13,055 nt of DNA from positions 1 through 13,055 of the forward strand of contig LNEX01000160.1 in NCBI GenBank assembly GCA_001464165.1, read 5' to 3'. The notes under the pieces were generated by a model. That model ran no database searches. It was given only the letters and a program-made list of their open reading frames with translations, and was not told where the DNA came from. The position numbers were made by a program, and so were the translations under genes. Positions 7,254 through 13,055 of the stretch are shown here, piece after piece. Each line of letters opens with the position of its first letter. Position 1 is the first letter of the stretch. The stretch is from a bacterium Ga0077546 (GTDB lineage: Bacteria; Cyanobacteriota; Vampirovibrionia; Obscuribacterales; Obscuribacteraceae).

Positions 7254-7520
7254 GTGAAAGAGTCTTTTATGTGGTTCGTGATTATGGCAGTGCTGATCAC
7301 ACCGTTTTTGCCGACTTTCCTAAAAGGTAAGTGCCCTAGCTGTAGTAAGCGTAAGCTCGAAACATTTGAGCCTGAAGGCTTTGAGGCTAAGCCAGGGACT
7401 TATATCACCTATTTTTTGTGTCAGAACTGCCATATGAGTTTTCGCCGCGACAAAAGTGGCCCTTTAGAAGCCGTGCCGGCAGATTTGTCCTCAGATGGCA
7501 GTGCTGCTCAGGCTGTCTAG
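7254..7520 (+). CDS. Small membrane-anchored zinc-ribbon protein
   Basis: This 88-residue protein has one hydrophobic helix at residues 6-23 followed by a zinc ribbon: CPSC (27-30) and CQNC (56-59), with basic residues around both knuckles and an acidic/Ala-rich tail. GTG at 7254 is supported by AAGGGG about 9 nt upstream (7239-7244); the next start, ATG at 7269, would cut into the membrane helix. The ribbon is predicted to lie next to the membrane, most simply on the cytoplasmic side. No function is recognised. It is a divergent neighbour of the MESH1-like gene (69 nt apart) and converges on the small-protein gene to its right, with which it shares the palindromic stop CTAG at 7517-7520. Confidence 0.8.
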   Translation: MKESFMWFVIMAVLITPFLPTFLKGKCPSCSKRKLETFEPEGFEAKPGTYITYFLCQNCHMSFRRDKSGPLEAVPADLSSDGSAAQAV

Positions 7521-7831
7521 AAGCTTTTGCGCCGAACAAGGTCTCTGGGTGAGAGTTCTTGCATTGGTTTGCTAGGGAACTTTTCTATATCATTCGGTTT
7601 ATCAAAGCGTGGTTTGAATATTGGTGGTTCAGGCCGTTCATAACCAACAATTGGTCCGCAAGCAATGAACCCATCTTGGTCGCGAATGCAAACATCAGGT
7701 TTGATTCTGATCATAGGATGTTTCTTGAAGTCTTCGTTGGTAAGTTGTTCGCGTAGTGACTCGCTTATGCGTCCGTCTTTAGAAACGTTATCTGAACTTT
7801 TGTCATTTTCTGCGACTTCAAATTTACTCAT
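7517..7831 (-). CDS. Unrecognised small protein, paralogue A, Cys-x9-Cys core
   Basis: I do not recognise this 104-residue protein. It shares with the next gene an N-terminus (M-S/T-KFEVAEN) and an 18-residue core, DVCIRDQDG-F/Y-IACGPIVG, at exactly the same residue numbers (46-63). Cys48 and Cys58 are conserved in a Cys-x9-Cys arrangement. Between them the segments differ but keep an acidic/Ser-rich then helical pattern. After the core comes a Pro-rich, basic tail (RPEPPIFKPRFDKP onwards) that is shorter than in the paralogue. There is no signal peptide or membrane segment. The ATG at 7831 is preceded by AAGGGG with an 8-nt spacer. The upstream 59 nt are nearly identical to those before the paralogue. 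The two Cys could form a disulfide or bind metal, or the core could be modified as in a peptide precursor; none of this is shown by the sequence. Confidence 0.78.
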   Translation of the reverse strand: MSKFEVAENDKSSDNVSKDGRISESLREQLTNEDFKKHPMIRIKPDVCIRDQDGFIACGPIVGYERPEPPIFKPRFDKPNDIEKFPSKPMQELSPRDLVRRKSF

Positions 7832-7890
7832 TTGGTAAACCCCTTATTTTGAGATTGGAAGATGTATTAAGGTGAACAAATGCAATATAG
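7832..7890 (-). promoter_or_regulatory. Conserved leader/promoter region of paralogue A
   Basis: Aligned by eye without gaps, this 59-nt region matches 8415-8473 at about 48 positions. Conserved blocks on the minus strand are CTATATTG (7883-7890, possible -10 TATATT), TTCACC, AATACATC, an uninterrupted 18-base block ending in AAGGGG, and the last bases before ATG. No convincing -35 box accompanies the TATATT. The 18-base block reaches upstream of what a ribosome site alone would need. Confidence 0.6.
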
Positions 7891-7933
7891 AGGTTAACTG
7901 TGACTCATCGGTGACCATAGGTTCGATTTCTAG

Positions 7934-7980
7934 AAACAAAAAAGAGAGCGCTTTATTTGAGCGCTCTCTTTTTTTGTTTC
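7934..7980 (-). terminator. Strong rho-independent terminator after paralogue B (symmetrical)
   Basis: A nearly perfect inverted repeat of about 20 bp (GAAACAAAAAAGAGAGCGCT with its complement, one A/T bulge) surrounds the 7-base loop TTATTTG. It has a GC-rich core, AGAGAGCGCT, flanked by A- and T-runs on either side, so it can act on both strands. It starts 9 nt after the stop of the paralogue B gene, which makes it that gene's terminator and separates it from paralogue A. Confidence 0.85.
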
Positions 7981-7988
7981 GAAACTGC

Positions 7989-8414
7989 TTATTCCAAGCC
8001 GTTAAGCCGGGGATCGTTGTATGATCTTGGCCTTGTAAACGGGCTTAAATTTTCTGACTGTCTTAAATGATCATATTTTGGCGGGAATTTACCGGTTTGA
8101 GGATCTAGGGGCTTGTCTGGCCACATTGGTTTCTCGTATATCGGCGGAAGGTTATCAAATGATGGATTCAGAGGCTCTGTTGGTTTGAGGATTATAACTG
8201 GGCCTGGTTGTTCAGGGCGGGGCGAACCTACAATTGGACCGCAAGCAATATAGCCATCTTGATCGCGAATGCAAACATCGGCCGGTGCCTTTTTAGTGAG
8301 AAGGGTCTTGATGTCTTCTAAGGTCATGTTTGATTGGACGGCCTCGCTTAGAGACGAGCTTACTGTCCTGCTGTCAGAGCTATTGGCGTTTTCTGCGACT
8401 TCAAATTTAGTCAT
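7989..8414 (-). CDS. Unrecognised small protein, paralogue B, Cys-x9-Cys core
   Basis: This 141-residue protein is the longer paralogue of the downstream small gene. It has MTKFEVAEN at the start, a Ser-rich stretch, a predicted helix (EAVQSNMTLEDIKTLLTKK), the core DVCIRDQDGYIACGPIVG (46-63, Cys48 and Cys58) and a long Pro-rich tail (about 64-135). The tail has repeated Lys-Pro and Pro-Leu motifs and ends SPFTRPRSYND before the C-terminus. There is no signal peptide, membrane helix or known domain that I can see. The core sits at the same residue numbers as in paralogue A, so the N-terminal regions differ by substitution and not by length. ATG 8414 is preceded by AAGGGG with an 8-nt spacer. 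A hairpin terminator follows the stop; the patatin gene ends 76 nt upstream on the same strand and could read through into this gene. Confidence 0.78.
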   Translation of the reverse strand: MTKFEVAENANSSDSRTVSSSLSEAVQSNMTLEDIKTLLTKKAPADVCIRDQDGYIACGPIVGSPRPEQPGPVIILKPTEPLNPSFDNLPPIYEKPMWPDKPLDPQTGKFPPKYDHLRQSENLSPFTRPRSYNDPRLNGLE

Positions 8415-8473
8415 TTAGTAATCCCCTTATTTTGAGATTGTGTGATGTATTGGGGTGAATACAGACAATATAG
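8415..8473 (-). promoter_or_regulatory. Conserved leader/promoter region of paralogue B
   Basis: This is the counterpart of 7832-7890, with the same blocks at the same spacing: CTATATTG at 8466-8473, then TTCACC, AATACATC and the 18-base block ending AAGGGG at 8423-8428. Conservation stops beyond the CTATATTG block, giving a clear upstream boundary and suggesting a promoter start there. Confidence 0.6.
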
Positions 8474-8490
8474 GTATGAATTGTTACGCC

Positions 8491-9567
8491 TTAGTGACTA
8501 GCATTTATTCGTGCTTTAATTGCAGGCAGAGCCTTCTCTGCTGCTTCTTCTCCCGATTTGATTGCTTCAATGAGATCGGCGCGGTTGAAGTTATGTAAGT
8601 TCAACTTGTCGGCGTTTGGTTCGATGACAATGTCTGCTTGTCCAGCTGGCTTGTCTTCTATTTCTGCCATGAGAATGCCGAGCAACTGGTCACCGTAGCT
8701 CGAAAATGTGTTGAATTTACTTTGGTCATTGCCTTTCAAAAACGCATGCAACTTCACTGCCACCACTATTTGCGCTCCTACTGCAGTGGCCGGTTCTGTT
8801 GGCAGATTGTTTCTCAAGCCACCATCTACGAAAAGCTTTCCGTCAGTCACTACCGGCCTGTAGAGCATGGGCACACTGCAGCTAGCTTGCACAGCTTTGG
8901 CTATATTGCCTTTGTCTAACCATACTGGTCTGGTATCACCCAGGTTAACTGTTAGCGCAGCAAACGGCGTTTTTAGCTGTTCAATTTTTTCAATGCCTGG
9001 AGGCAAATTGCGCTCGATAAGCATGTATGGTGGTATCCCAAAAGCAGCTTTGAGCTTAAATGGAATAGGATAGAAAGCTTTTTTCAATTGGTTACTTAGA
9101 ACCAACGCTTCAATATCTCTGGCAGAAACACCTGCACAATACAGGCTCCCTACGAGTGCACCGACACTGCTGCCCACAAGAAAATCAACATGTATTTTTT
9201 CGCGGTCAAATACCTTTAGTACACCTATGTGTGCGGCCCCCCTGGCACCACCACCGGCTAAAATTAGTGCTAGTCGGGGATTCTTTACTTCACTGAGTAA
9301 ATTGCCGGTTTCAACAGGCAAACCCGTTTGGTAAATAGACTGACCTTCGCCAGATGAAGGTACAGTGTCAACAGCTACAGTAGGAGCGGCGGCTGTGGGC
9401 GCTTGCGTTGGCTTTGCCGTTGGGGATTGGACTGACGTAGCCGTGGGGGCTGGGTTTGGCTTTGACGTGGCTGATTGGGCGAATACTGGCAGGCTGTGAA
9501 AGCAGAGCATCCAGTTGGTTGAGACAATTGCCAAGGTTGTTACTAAAGTTCTGACTTTATTTGTCAT
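8491..9567 (-). CDS. Exported patatin-like phospholipase
   Basis: The product (358 residues from ATG 9567) has a signal peptide: basic start, hydrophobic stretch at about 7-22 and cleavage near PVFA-QS (residue 30). A Pro/Thr/Ala-rich linker of about 40 residues follows, then a patatin domain from about residue 97. Catalytic features are complete: GGGARG oxyanion loop (105-110), GSSVG nucleophile elbow with Ser134, and DGG with Asp248, giving the Ser-Asp dyad. The length and spacing match the bacterial RssA/NTE-type subgroup, whose members hydrolyse acyl esters of phospholipids or lysophospholipids. It probably acts in the periplasm or outside the cell; the linker may tether the domain away from the membrane. 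TTG at 9579 is an in-frame alternative but would only add MCQL and has no ribosome site; ATG 9567 also lacks a strong one. Confidence 0.92.
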   Translation of the reverse strand: MTNKVRTLVTTLAIVSTNWMLCFHSLPVFAQSATSKPNPAPTATSVQSPTAKPTQAPTAAAPTVAVDTVPSSGEGQSIYQTGLPVETGNLLSEVKNPRLALILAGGGARGAAHIGVLKVFDREKIHVDFLVGSSVGALVGSLYCAGVSARDIEALVLSNQLKKAFYPIPFKLKAAFGIPPYMLIERNLPPGIEKIEQLKTPFAALTVNLGDTRPVWLDKGNIAKAVQASCSVPMLYRPVVTDGKLFVDGGLRNNLPTEPATAVGAQIVVAVKLHAFLKGNDQSKFNTFSSYGDQLLGILMAEIEDKPAGQADIVIEPNADKLNLHNFNRADLIEAIKSGEEAAEKALPAIKARINASH

Positions 9568-9666
9568 AAGCTGGCACAATCATTATCTATGACCTTTTTC
9601 TGCTAAATTCTTCTTTGGTGTGAATAGACCTGCTCTCCCATGGTTTGTTCCATCTTCTACGTTTAC

Positions 9667-9672
9667 AAGGAG
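9667..9672 (+). promoter_or_regulatory. Ribosome binding site deciding the Sel1 gene start
   Basis: AAGGAG with a 5-nt spacer before ATG 9678. It is among the strongest Shine-Dalgarno matches in the window and excludes the 11-residue extension from TTG 9645. Confidence 0.8.
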
Positions 9673-9677
9673 TACCA

Positions 9678-10487
9678 ATGCCAACTGAACCTGAAGCTAG
9701 AGCTGCTGATAGCGATTTGAGCCCTGAGCAGATTACCCAGGTGCTGCGCTTGAAGGCTTTAGCTGATCAATGTTTCGGGCCGGTGGTGGTGGTAAGTCGC
9801 GGCAAACGACTCTCTTTCGTTGATCGCATTTCTGCTTTTCACGAAGGGCAGAAACTATTAGGCAGCGATCGGGTGTTGGCCTATGTCTTGCTTGAGTATC
9901 TCAATGCCTCAATTGCCGCCAGTAAATTACCTGTGGTGCTTGCTGACAGTACAACTTTTGAAGATGATGGTGCGGCAATAAATTTTATTGGTCAGTCCGA
10001 GCCTCCAATTGAGAGAGAAAGTGAGATTCTGGAGCTGATTCAAGCAAAACAAAAGAGCGCTCGACTCTATCAGTATGGTGTTTCAATATTTAGAGGAACA
10101 GCAGCGCCTAAAAACTTCTCACAGGCCAAAGAGTTGTGGCGCAAGCGAGCCGAGTTAGGCGATCTAGAATCGCAGTTTGCCATTGGTGACATTCTCTTTA
10201 ACGACAAAGAATACGAGGAAGCTTTTAAGTGGTTAGAGATGGCTGCAGGGGTTGGTCATACTGATGCCACATTTGCTCTGGGGCTCTGTTACCTAGACGG
10301 CCTTGGAGTTGAACAGAACCTAGAGAGAGCCTCTGGCTGCGCCTTGCTGGCTGCGGAAAAGGGTCATGCCCATGCTCAATATACTATCGGCATCACTGAA
10401 AAAGACCCGCAAGAAAAGAGACTCTGGCTCGAAAAAAGTGCAGCTCAAGGTTTCGCTCCTGCCAAAAAGGCCCTGGCTGAAATATAG
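9678..10487 (+). CDS. Sel1-repeat (TPR-like) protein
   Basis: The product has 269 residues from ATG 9678, chosen because AAGGAG (9667-9672) lies 5 nt before it; the upstream in-frame TTG at 9645 has no ribosome site. The first 115 residues form a domain I do not recognise (helical start, then VVVVSRGKRLSFVDRISAF). The C-terminal half is made of Sel1-like repeats: AKELWRKRAELGDLESQFAIGDILF, AFKWLEMAAGVGHTDATFALGLCYLDGLGV, ASGCALLAAEKGHAHAQYTIG and KRLWLEKSAAQGFAPAKKAL in order, roughly residues 142-265. Such repeats mediate protein-protein contacts. There is no signal peptide, so the protein is likely cytoplasmic. It sits between the patatin gene, which diverges from it, and the exported gene at its right, with whose stop codon it nearly abuts. 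Confidence 0.88.
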   Translation: MPTEPEARAADSDLSPEQITQVLRLKALADQCFGPVVVVSRGKRLSFVDRISAFHEGQKLLGSDRVLAYVLLEYLNASIAASKLPVVLADSTTFEDDGAAINFIGQSEPPIERESEILELIQAKQKSARLYQYGVSIFRGTAAPKNFSQAKELWRKRAELGDLESQFAIGDILFNDKEYEEAFKWLEMAAGVGHTDATFALGLCYLDGLGVEQNLERASGCALLAAEKGHAHAQYTIGITEKDPQEKRLWLEKSAAQGFAPAKKALAEI

Positions 10488-10489
10488 AA

Positions 10490-11398
10490 TTAGTGGTGAC
10501 TGCCTTCTTTCATGGTGCTAACTAGCCGTATGCTGCCGTCGACTTCGACACAGAAAATCCAGTTGGCTGTGGCAATATACTCGGGCAGCTGTGGTTGCCG
10601 TAACAGCACATGAAAGACGTCAGTATCTTCCGGCAGGTCGGCCATAATTGCCGAATGGCAGCCGCCTTGGAGTTGGGCATCGTTTGGTAAACCGCCGCGC
10701 TTGGGCCACGAGAGCACTGACTGGTGCATCTGCCTGGTTTCTATAATTTTATGGTCGCTGCTCGATACCAAGTAACGCACATCGCCACCGAGTAAATAGA
10801 CTCCGGGCTCTGAGATGCCAGGAAATTGATAGACCCAATAGCTCTTCTTGTCGCTTTCGTTGGGAATGGCGGCATAGTTCATCAGCGGCCCAGTGCTCTT
10901 CATTTTTGCTTTGCAGGCATCAAGGGCCTGAGCCCGCTTGAAAAACTCACCTTTATCTAGTTTGAAAATATCGTACGACTTTATCTCTACAGGCTTGTTT
11001 GGCTTGAGTGTTGCTTCGTAGGCAAGGAGAAAACTTTCGCCATCGTCGCTGATACTGCCAAAGGCTACATGCCAAATATCATGTTCGGGAAAGGCAACAA
11101 AGAGTTTGAAGCTTGCTGCATTTTTTACTTGGGCAAGAAGAGCATCAGTTGCCTGCGTGCAGGCCTTGTCGTACTCGTAGAGATCTTTGCCTCTTCTTGT
11201 GATTTGGCTTAGTACCAGCGTGCTGGGTGGTTTCACTGTGCCAATAGCTACTGGCACCTCTGGCTGCCCTTGGGCGCAGGCCTGAGGGGCGGACAAAGTC
11301 AAAAAGCTCAAGCTTAGGCACAGGCCCAAGCTCAACCCTAAACTTAGTGAAAATATAGATACCCGCAATGTCGACGATTCTTTTGCTAGTTTGCTCAT
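10490..11398 (-). CDS. Exported protein of unknown function
   Basis: The product has 302 residues from ATG 11398, supported by AAAAGGA (11404-11410) 5 nt upstream. The open frame continues another 45 codons upstream, but that stretch has no ribosome site and would bury the signal peptide. The signal peptide is long and Leu/Ser-rich (about residues 13-37), containing an SLGL repeat, with cleavage likely after APQACA near residue 43. The mature part is a mixed alpha/beta sequence with aromatic patches (KLFVAFPEHDIWHVAFGSISDDGESF and KKSYWVYQFPGISEPGVYLLGGDVRYLVSS, quoted here in pieces) and a few Cys. I recognise no domain. It is divergent from the vWA gene (start codons about 115 nt apart) and could be co-regulated with it. 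The stop is 2 nt from the Sel1 gene's stop. Confidence 0.82.
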   Translation of the reverse strand: MSKLAKESSTLRVSIFSLSLGLSLGLCLSLSFLTLSAPQACAQGQPEVPVAIGTVKPPSTLVLSQITRRGKDLYEYDKACTQATDALLAQVKNAASFKLFVAFPEHDIWHVAFGSISDDGESFLLAYEATLKPNKPVEIKSYDIFKLDKGEFFKRAQALDACKAKMKSTGPLMNYAAIPNESDKKSYWVYQFPGISEPGVYLLGGDVRYLVSSSDHKIIETRQMHQSVLSWPKRGGLPNDAQLQGGCHSAIMADLPEDTDVFHVLLRQPQLPEYIATANWIFCVEVDGSIRLVSTMKEGSHH

Positions 11399-11512
11399 CG
11401 ATGTCCTTTTGGATGCCTTAATTGACAGTGTAGTGCACAATGTAGTGGGAAGCGAATGGATATTTAATCTATTAGCATGAACTTTTTTGTTCGGCTGAGC
11501 GTATATCGATAT

Positions 11513-12595
11513 ATGGACAAACATAGGAAACACTTGATTTTCAAGGCTATCTATCTTGGGCTACTGGCTAGTGTTCTTAGTGGCTGCGTTAGCTTTGGCC
11601 TGGCCTCTGTGGCTTCGGCACAGGTAGATGCATCCACTGGTACACGGCTTACTCGACCGGACATGCCTTTACCTATTCCTGCCGATGGGCGCCCCTTTGC
11701 CCTTGGTGTTGAACACAAGCAGATCGCTCTTCCTGTTGCTCCCACTGCTACTACCATGAGCGGTTCGTCCACAATCAATTCTAATTCGACTGACCCCTTT
11801 CAGTCGCAGTCTGGCATTTTTGATAAACCAGTGACCTCAATGTTTGCTTTGCAAGATTCGCGCAATTTGCTTAACGGCTCAGCTCTCAAAGATGGCTTTA
11901 AAGGTCAGTCTCAAATACCAACTCTATCAGTGCAATTGCTTTCAAACTTTGATCTGGAGCTAATAGTAGACTCGTCTAACTCCATGCGTCGTCGAGATTG
12001 TCCCGGGTTTTTGTCCCGATGGGAATGGTGTGGCATGCAAACTAGAGCGCTTTCTCGTGATTTAGCTCCATTTGTTCCGAAAGGACTAACTCTTACTTCT
12101 TTTGCTTCTGAATATCAGGTCTATCCTAATTCTAGTGCTAGTCGAATAAATGATTTGTTCGAAAACCCAGACTTCATGTGGGGCACCAAGCTGGCTGAAC
12201 CACTTCAAGATCGGCTCGGTAATTTCTTCGCCAGTAGGCGACCCGTCTCGAAGCCAATGTTAATAGCCGTGATTACTGATGGTGTGCCTGCACCTCGATA
12301 TGAACCGATGCTAGTGGTGCAAACTTTGGTCAATGCCACTAAGCGTATGCATGATGCTAGAGAAGTGACTGTGGTGTTTTTACAGATCGGTGGTGCTGAC
12401 GAGAAAGGAAGGCGCTTCTTAGGTGAGCTTGATTACAATTTGGTCAAGTATGGTGCGCGTTTTGACATTGTGCGCACTGTGTCATTTGAGCATTTGCAAA
12501 AAGTTGGTTTGTCTCAAGCGCTAGTGCAGGCGGTGCAAGATTTTGCGCTGCAGAGTAAGAAGCGTGCAGGTGGCAGTGATAGCCTTGCCGACTAG
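11513..12595 (+). CDS. Exported (possibly lipoprotein) von Willebrand factor A domain protein
   Basis: From ATG 11513 the product has 360 residues. MDKHRKH is a basic N-region, followed by a hydrophobic stretch and VLSGC, a lipobox with Cys25. ASVASA-Q about 10 residues later would also serve as a signal peptidase I site. ATG 11477 would add 12 residues; neither start has a clear ribosome site. After a Ser/Thr/Pro-rich segment (about 40-125) comes a vWA domain from about residue 146. Metal-site (MIDAS) residues are DSSNS (153-157), Thr225 in MWGTKLAEPL and Asp256 in VITDGVP, so the metal site is complete. vWA domains bind proteins through a divalent metal. An insertion with RRRDCPGFLSRWEWCG right after the MIDAS carries two Cys that could form a disulfide. 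Partner unknown. Confidence 0.9.
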   Translation: MDKHRKHLIFKAIYLGLLASVLSGCVSFGLASVASAQVDASTGTRLTRPDMPLPIPADGRPFALGVEHKQIALPVAPTATTMSGSSTINSNSTDPFQSQSGIFDKPVTSMFALQDSRNLLNGSALKDGFKGQSQIPTLSVQLLSNFDLELIVDSSNSMRRRDCPGFLSRWEWCGMQTRALSRDLAPFVPKGLTLTSFASEYQVYPNSSASRINDLFENPDFMWGTKLAEPLQDRLGNFFASRRPVSKPMLIAVITDGVPAPRYEPMLVVQTLVNATKRMHDAREVTVVFLQIGGADEKGRRFLGELDYNLVKYGARFDIVRTVSFEHLQKVGLSQALVQAVQDFALQSKKRAGGSDSLAD

Positions 12596-12744
12596 CACAA
12601 CTTCTCCCCGGAAAAGATTTGGCAGTATAAGAAGACGTTGGCCCAAGCTACATAATACGAATACCATCTAGCGGGATGATTAGCTGGGTGATCTCCGTCA
12701 GCTCAGCTTCCCGGACAGGTTTCCATTCCTTCATGTCGCTGCCG
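12596..12744 (-). other. Gap after the vWA gene; no supported gene
   Basis: Nothing convincing is seen on the plus strand. On the minus strand a frame of 89 codons (12648-12917) stays open from inside the recombinase remnant and ends here with TAG. Its residues look protein-like (for example FLELLDINGSDMKEW) but contain none of the HxLRHTF/LGH/Tyr signatures expected downstream in a tyrosine recombinase. It could be decayed recombinase sequence in a shifted frame or unrelated DNA. Confidence 0.4.
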
Positions 12745-13055
12745 TTAATGTCGAGCAGTTCGAGAAATGCACTCGTGATGCGAGACATGTGTGACCTTAG
12801 CCGTTCTATGTCTAAAATGAGGTAGATGTTTGTTTTTGAGGCGGACTGATTGGAAGACCCATTCGGAGCGATTCCTGTAAATATAGCGTTTTTTAAGTAG
12901 TGAGACGAGAAAGTCACTGAGTGGTAGCCGATGTTCTCGGTCGCTCTTTGTTAGTTCCCTCGGCACGATAAGTATTTTATTTTCAAAGTCGACATGGCAC
13001 TATTTTAGCTTTCTCGTCTCACCAAATCGCATACCGGGTAAGAGTAGAAATAACA
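12745..13055 (-). pseudogene. Tyrosine recombinase/phage integrase remnant, truncated at window edge
   Basis: Reading the minus strand from the right edge, one frame gives LFLLLPGMRFGETRKLK, then a TAG stop (13000-13002), then CHVDFENKILIVPRELTKSD and REHRLPLSDFLVSLLKKR followed by SEWVFQS. This matches the tyrosine recombinase core: the first catalytic Arg in GMRFGE (codon 13027-13029), the conserved beta-hairpin Lys in TKSDREHRLPLS, and the WVFxS strand. The family usually has Trp where the TAG lies (LKW-x-D-V-D-F), so TGG to TAG is the likely mutation. After WVFQS the frame loses resemblance and no HxLR or catalytic Tyr motif is seen, so the C-terminal half is missing or scrambled. The upstream part is outside the window. 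A GTG at 12966 could start a 73-residue peptide, but it would lack the active site. It marks the decayed edge of a mobile element. Confidence 0.82.

Noticed and set aside
11422..11427. Perfect TTGACA -35 box upstream of the vWA gene
   Set aside because: No acceptable -10 hexamer lies 15-19 nt downstream on the same strand.
11399..11533. N-terminal extension of the exported protein to 11533
   Set aside because: It has no ribosome site, bears no resemblance to a domain and would place the signal peptide internally; ATG 11398 has a good AAAAGGA site.
12648..12917. 89-codon minus-strand frame as an independent gene
   Set aside because: It overlaps the recombinase frame, has no ribosome site and shows no recognisable domain.
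1..13055. CRISPR arrays, insertion sequences with terminal repeats, rRNA genes
   Set aside because: No regularly spaced repeats, no transposase frame and no rRNA signatures were seen on either strand.

Overview
The window reads as chromosomal DNA from a free-living bacterium with a Gram-negative-type envelope: there are several Sec signal peptides, a Spy/CpxP-like small exported protein and exported patatin and vWA proteins. The mix of TPR-CHAT, Sel1, SH3, vWA and patatin proteins, the moderate GC content and the frequent TTG/GTG starts would suit a non-photosynthetic cyanobacterial relative such as Obscuribacterales (Vampirovibrionia/Melainabacteria). That assignment is a guess from gene style; no marker gene here fixes the taxonomy.

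Layout. 1-2484 (+): the C-terminal part of a TPR-CHAT caspase-like protein, open at the left edge, then a small exported Spy/CpxP-like protein carrying a 24-nt tandem duplication. 2504-3837 (-): a two-gene operon, class II aldolase then histidine phosphatase, joined by a GTGA overlap. 3967-5851 (+): a zinc-ribbon/membrane/SH3 protein whose frame is broken near 4380; removing one base there restores a single reading frame. 5911-5984 (+): tRNA-Pro(UGG). 6062-7185 (-): a MESH1-type small alarmone hydrolase translationally coupled to an AAC(6')-like GNAT acetyltransferase. 7254-7520 (+): a small membrane zinc-ribbon protein. 7517-8414 (-): two paralogous small proteins of a family I do not recognise, sharing an 18-residue Cys-x9-Cys core and a nearly gap-free 59-nt upstream leader, separated by a strong hairpin terminator. 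8491-9567 (-): an exported patatin-like phospholipase. 9678-10487 (+): a Sel1-repeat protein. 10490-11398 (-): an unrecognised exported protein. 11513-12595 (+): an exported vWA protein with a possible lipobox. 12745-13055 (-): the decayed remains of a tyrosine recombinase, with an amber stop where a Trp is expected.

Most genes look like independent single-gene units on alternating strands. Only the aldolase-phosphatase and MESH1-GNAT pairs look like true operons. I saw no CRISPR array, no intact mobile element and no clear multi-gene defence system. The best candidates for something undescribed are the duplicated small-protein family with its conserved leader, and the frame-broken zinc-ribbon/SH3 gene.
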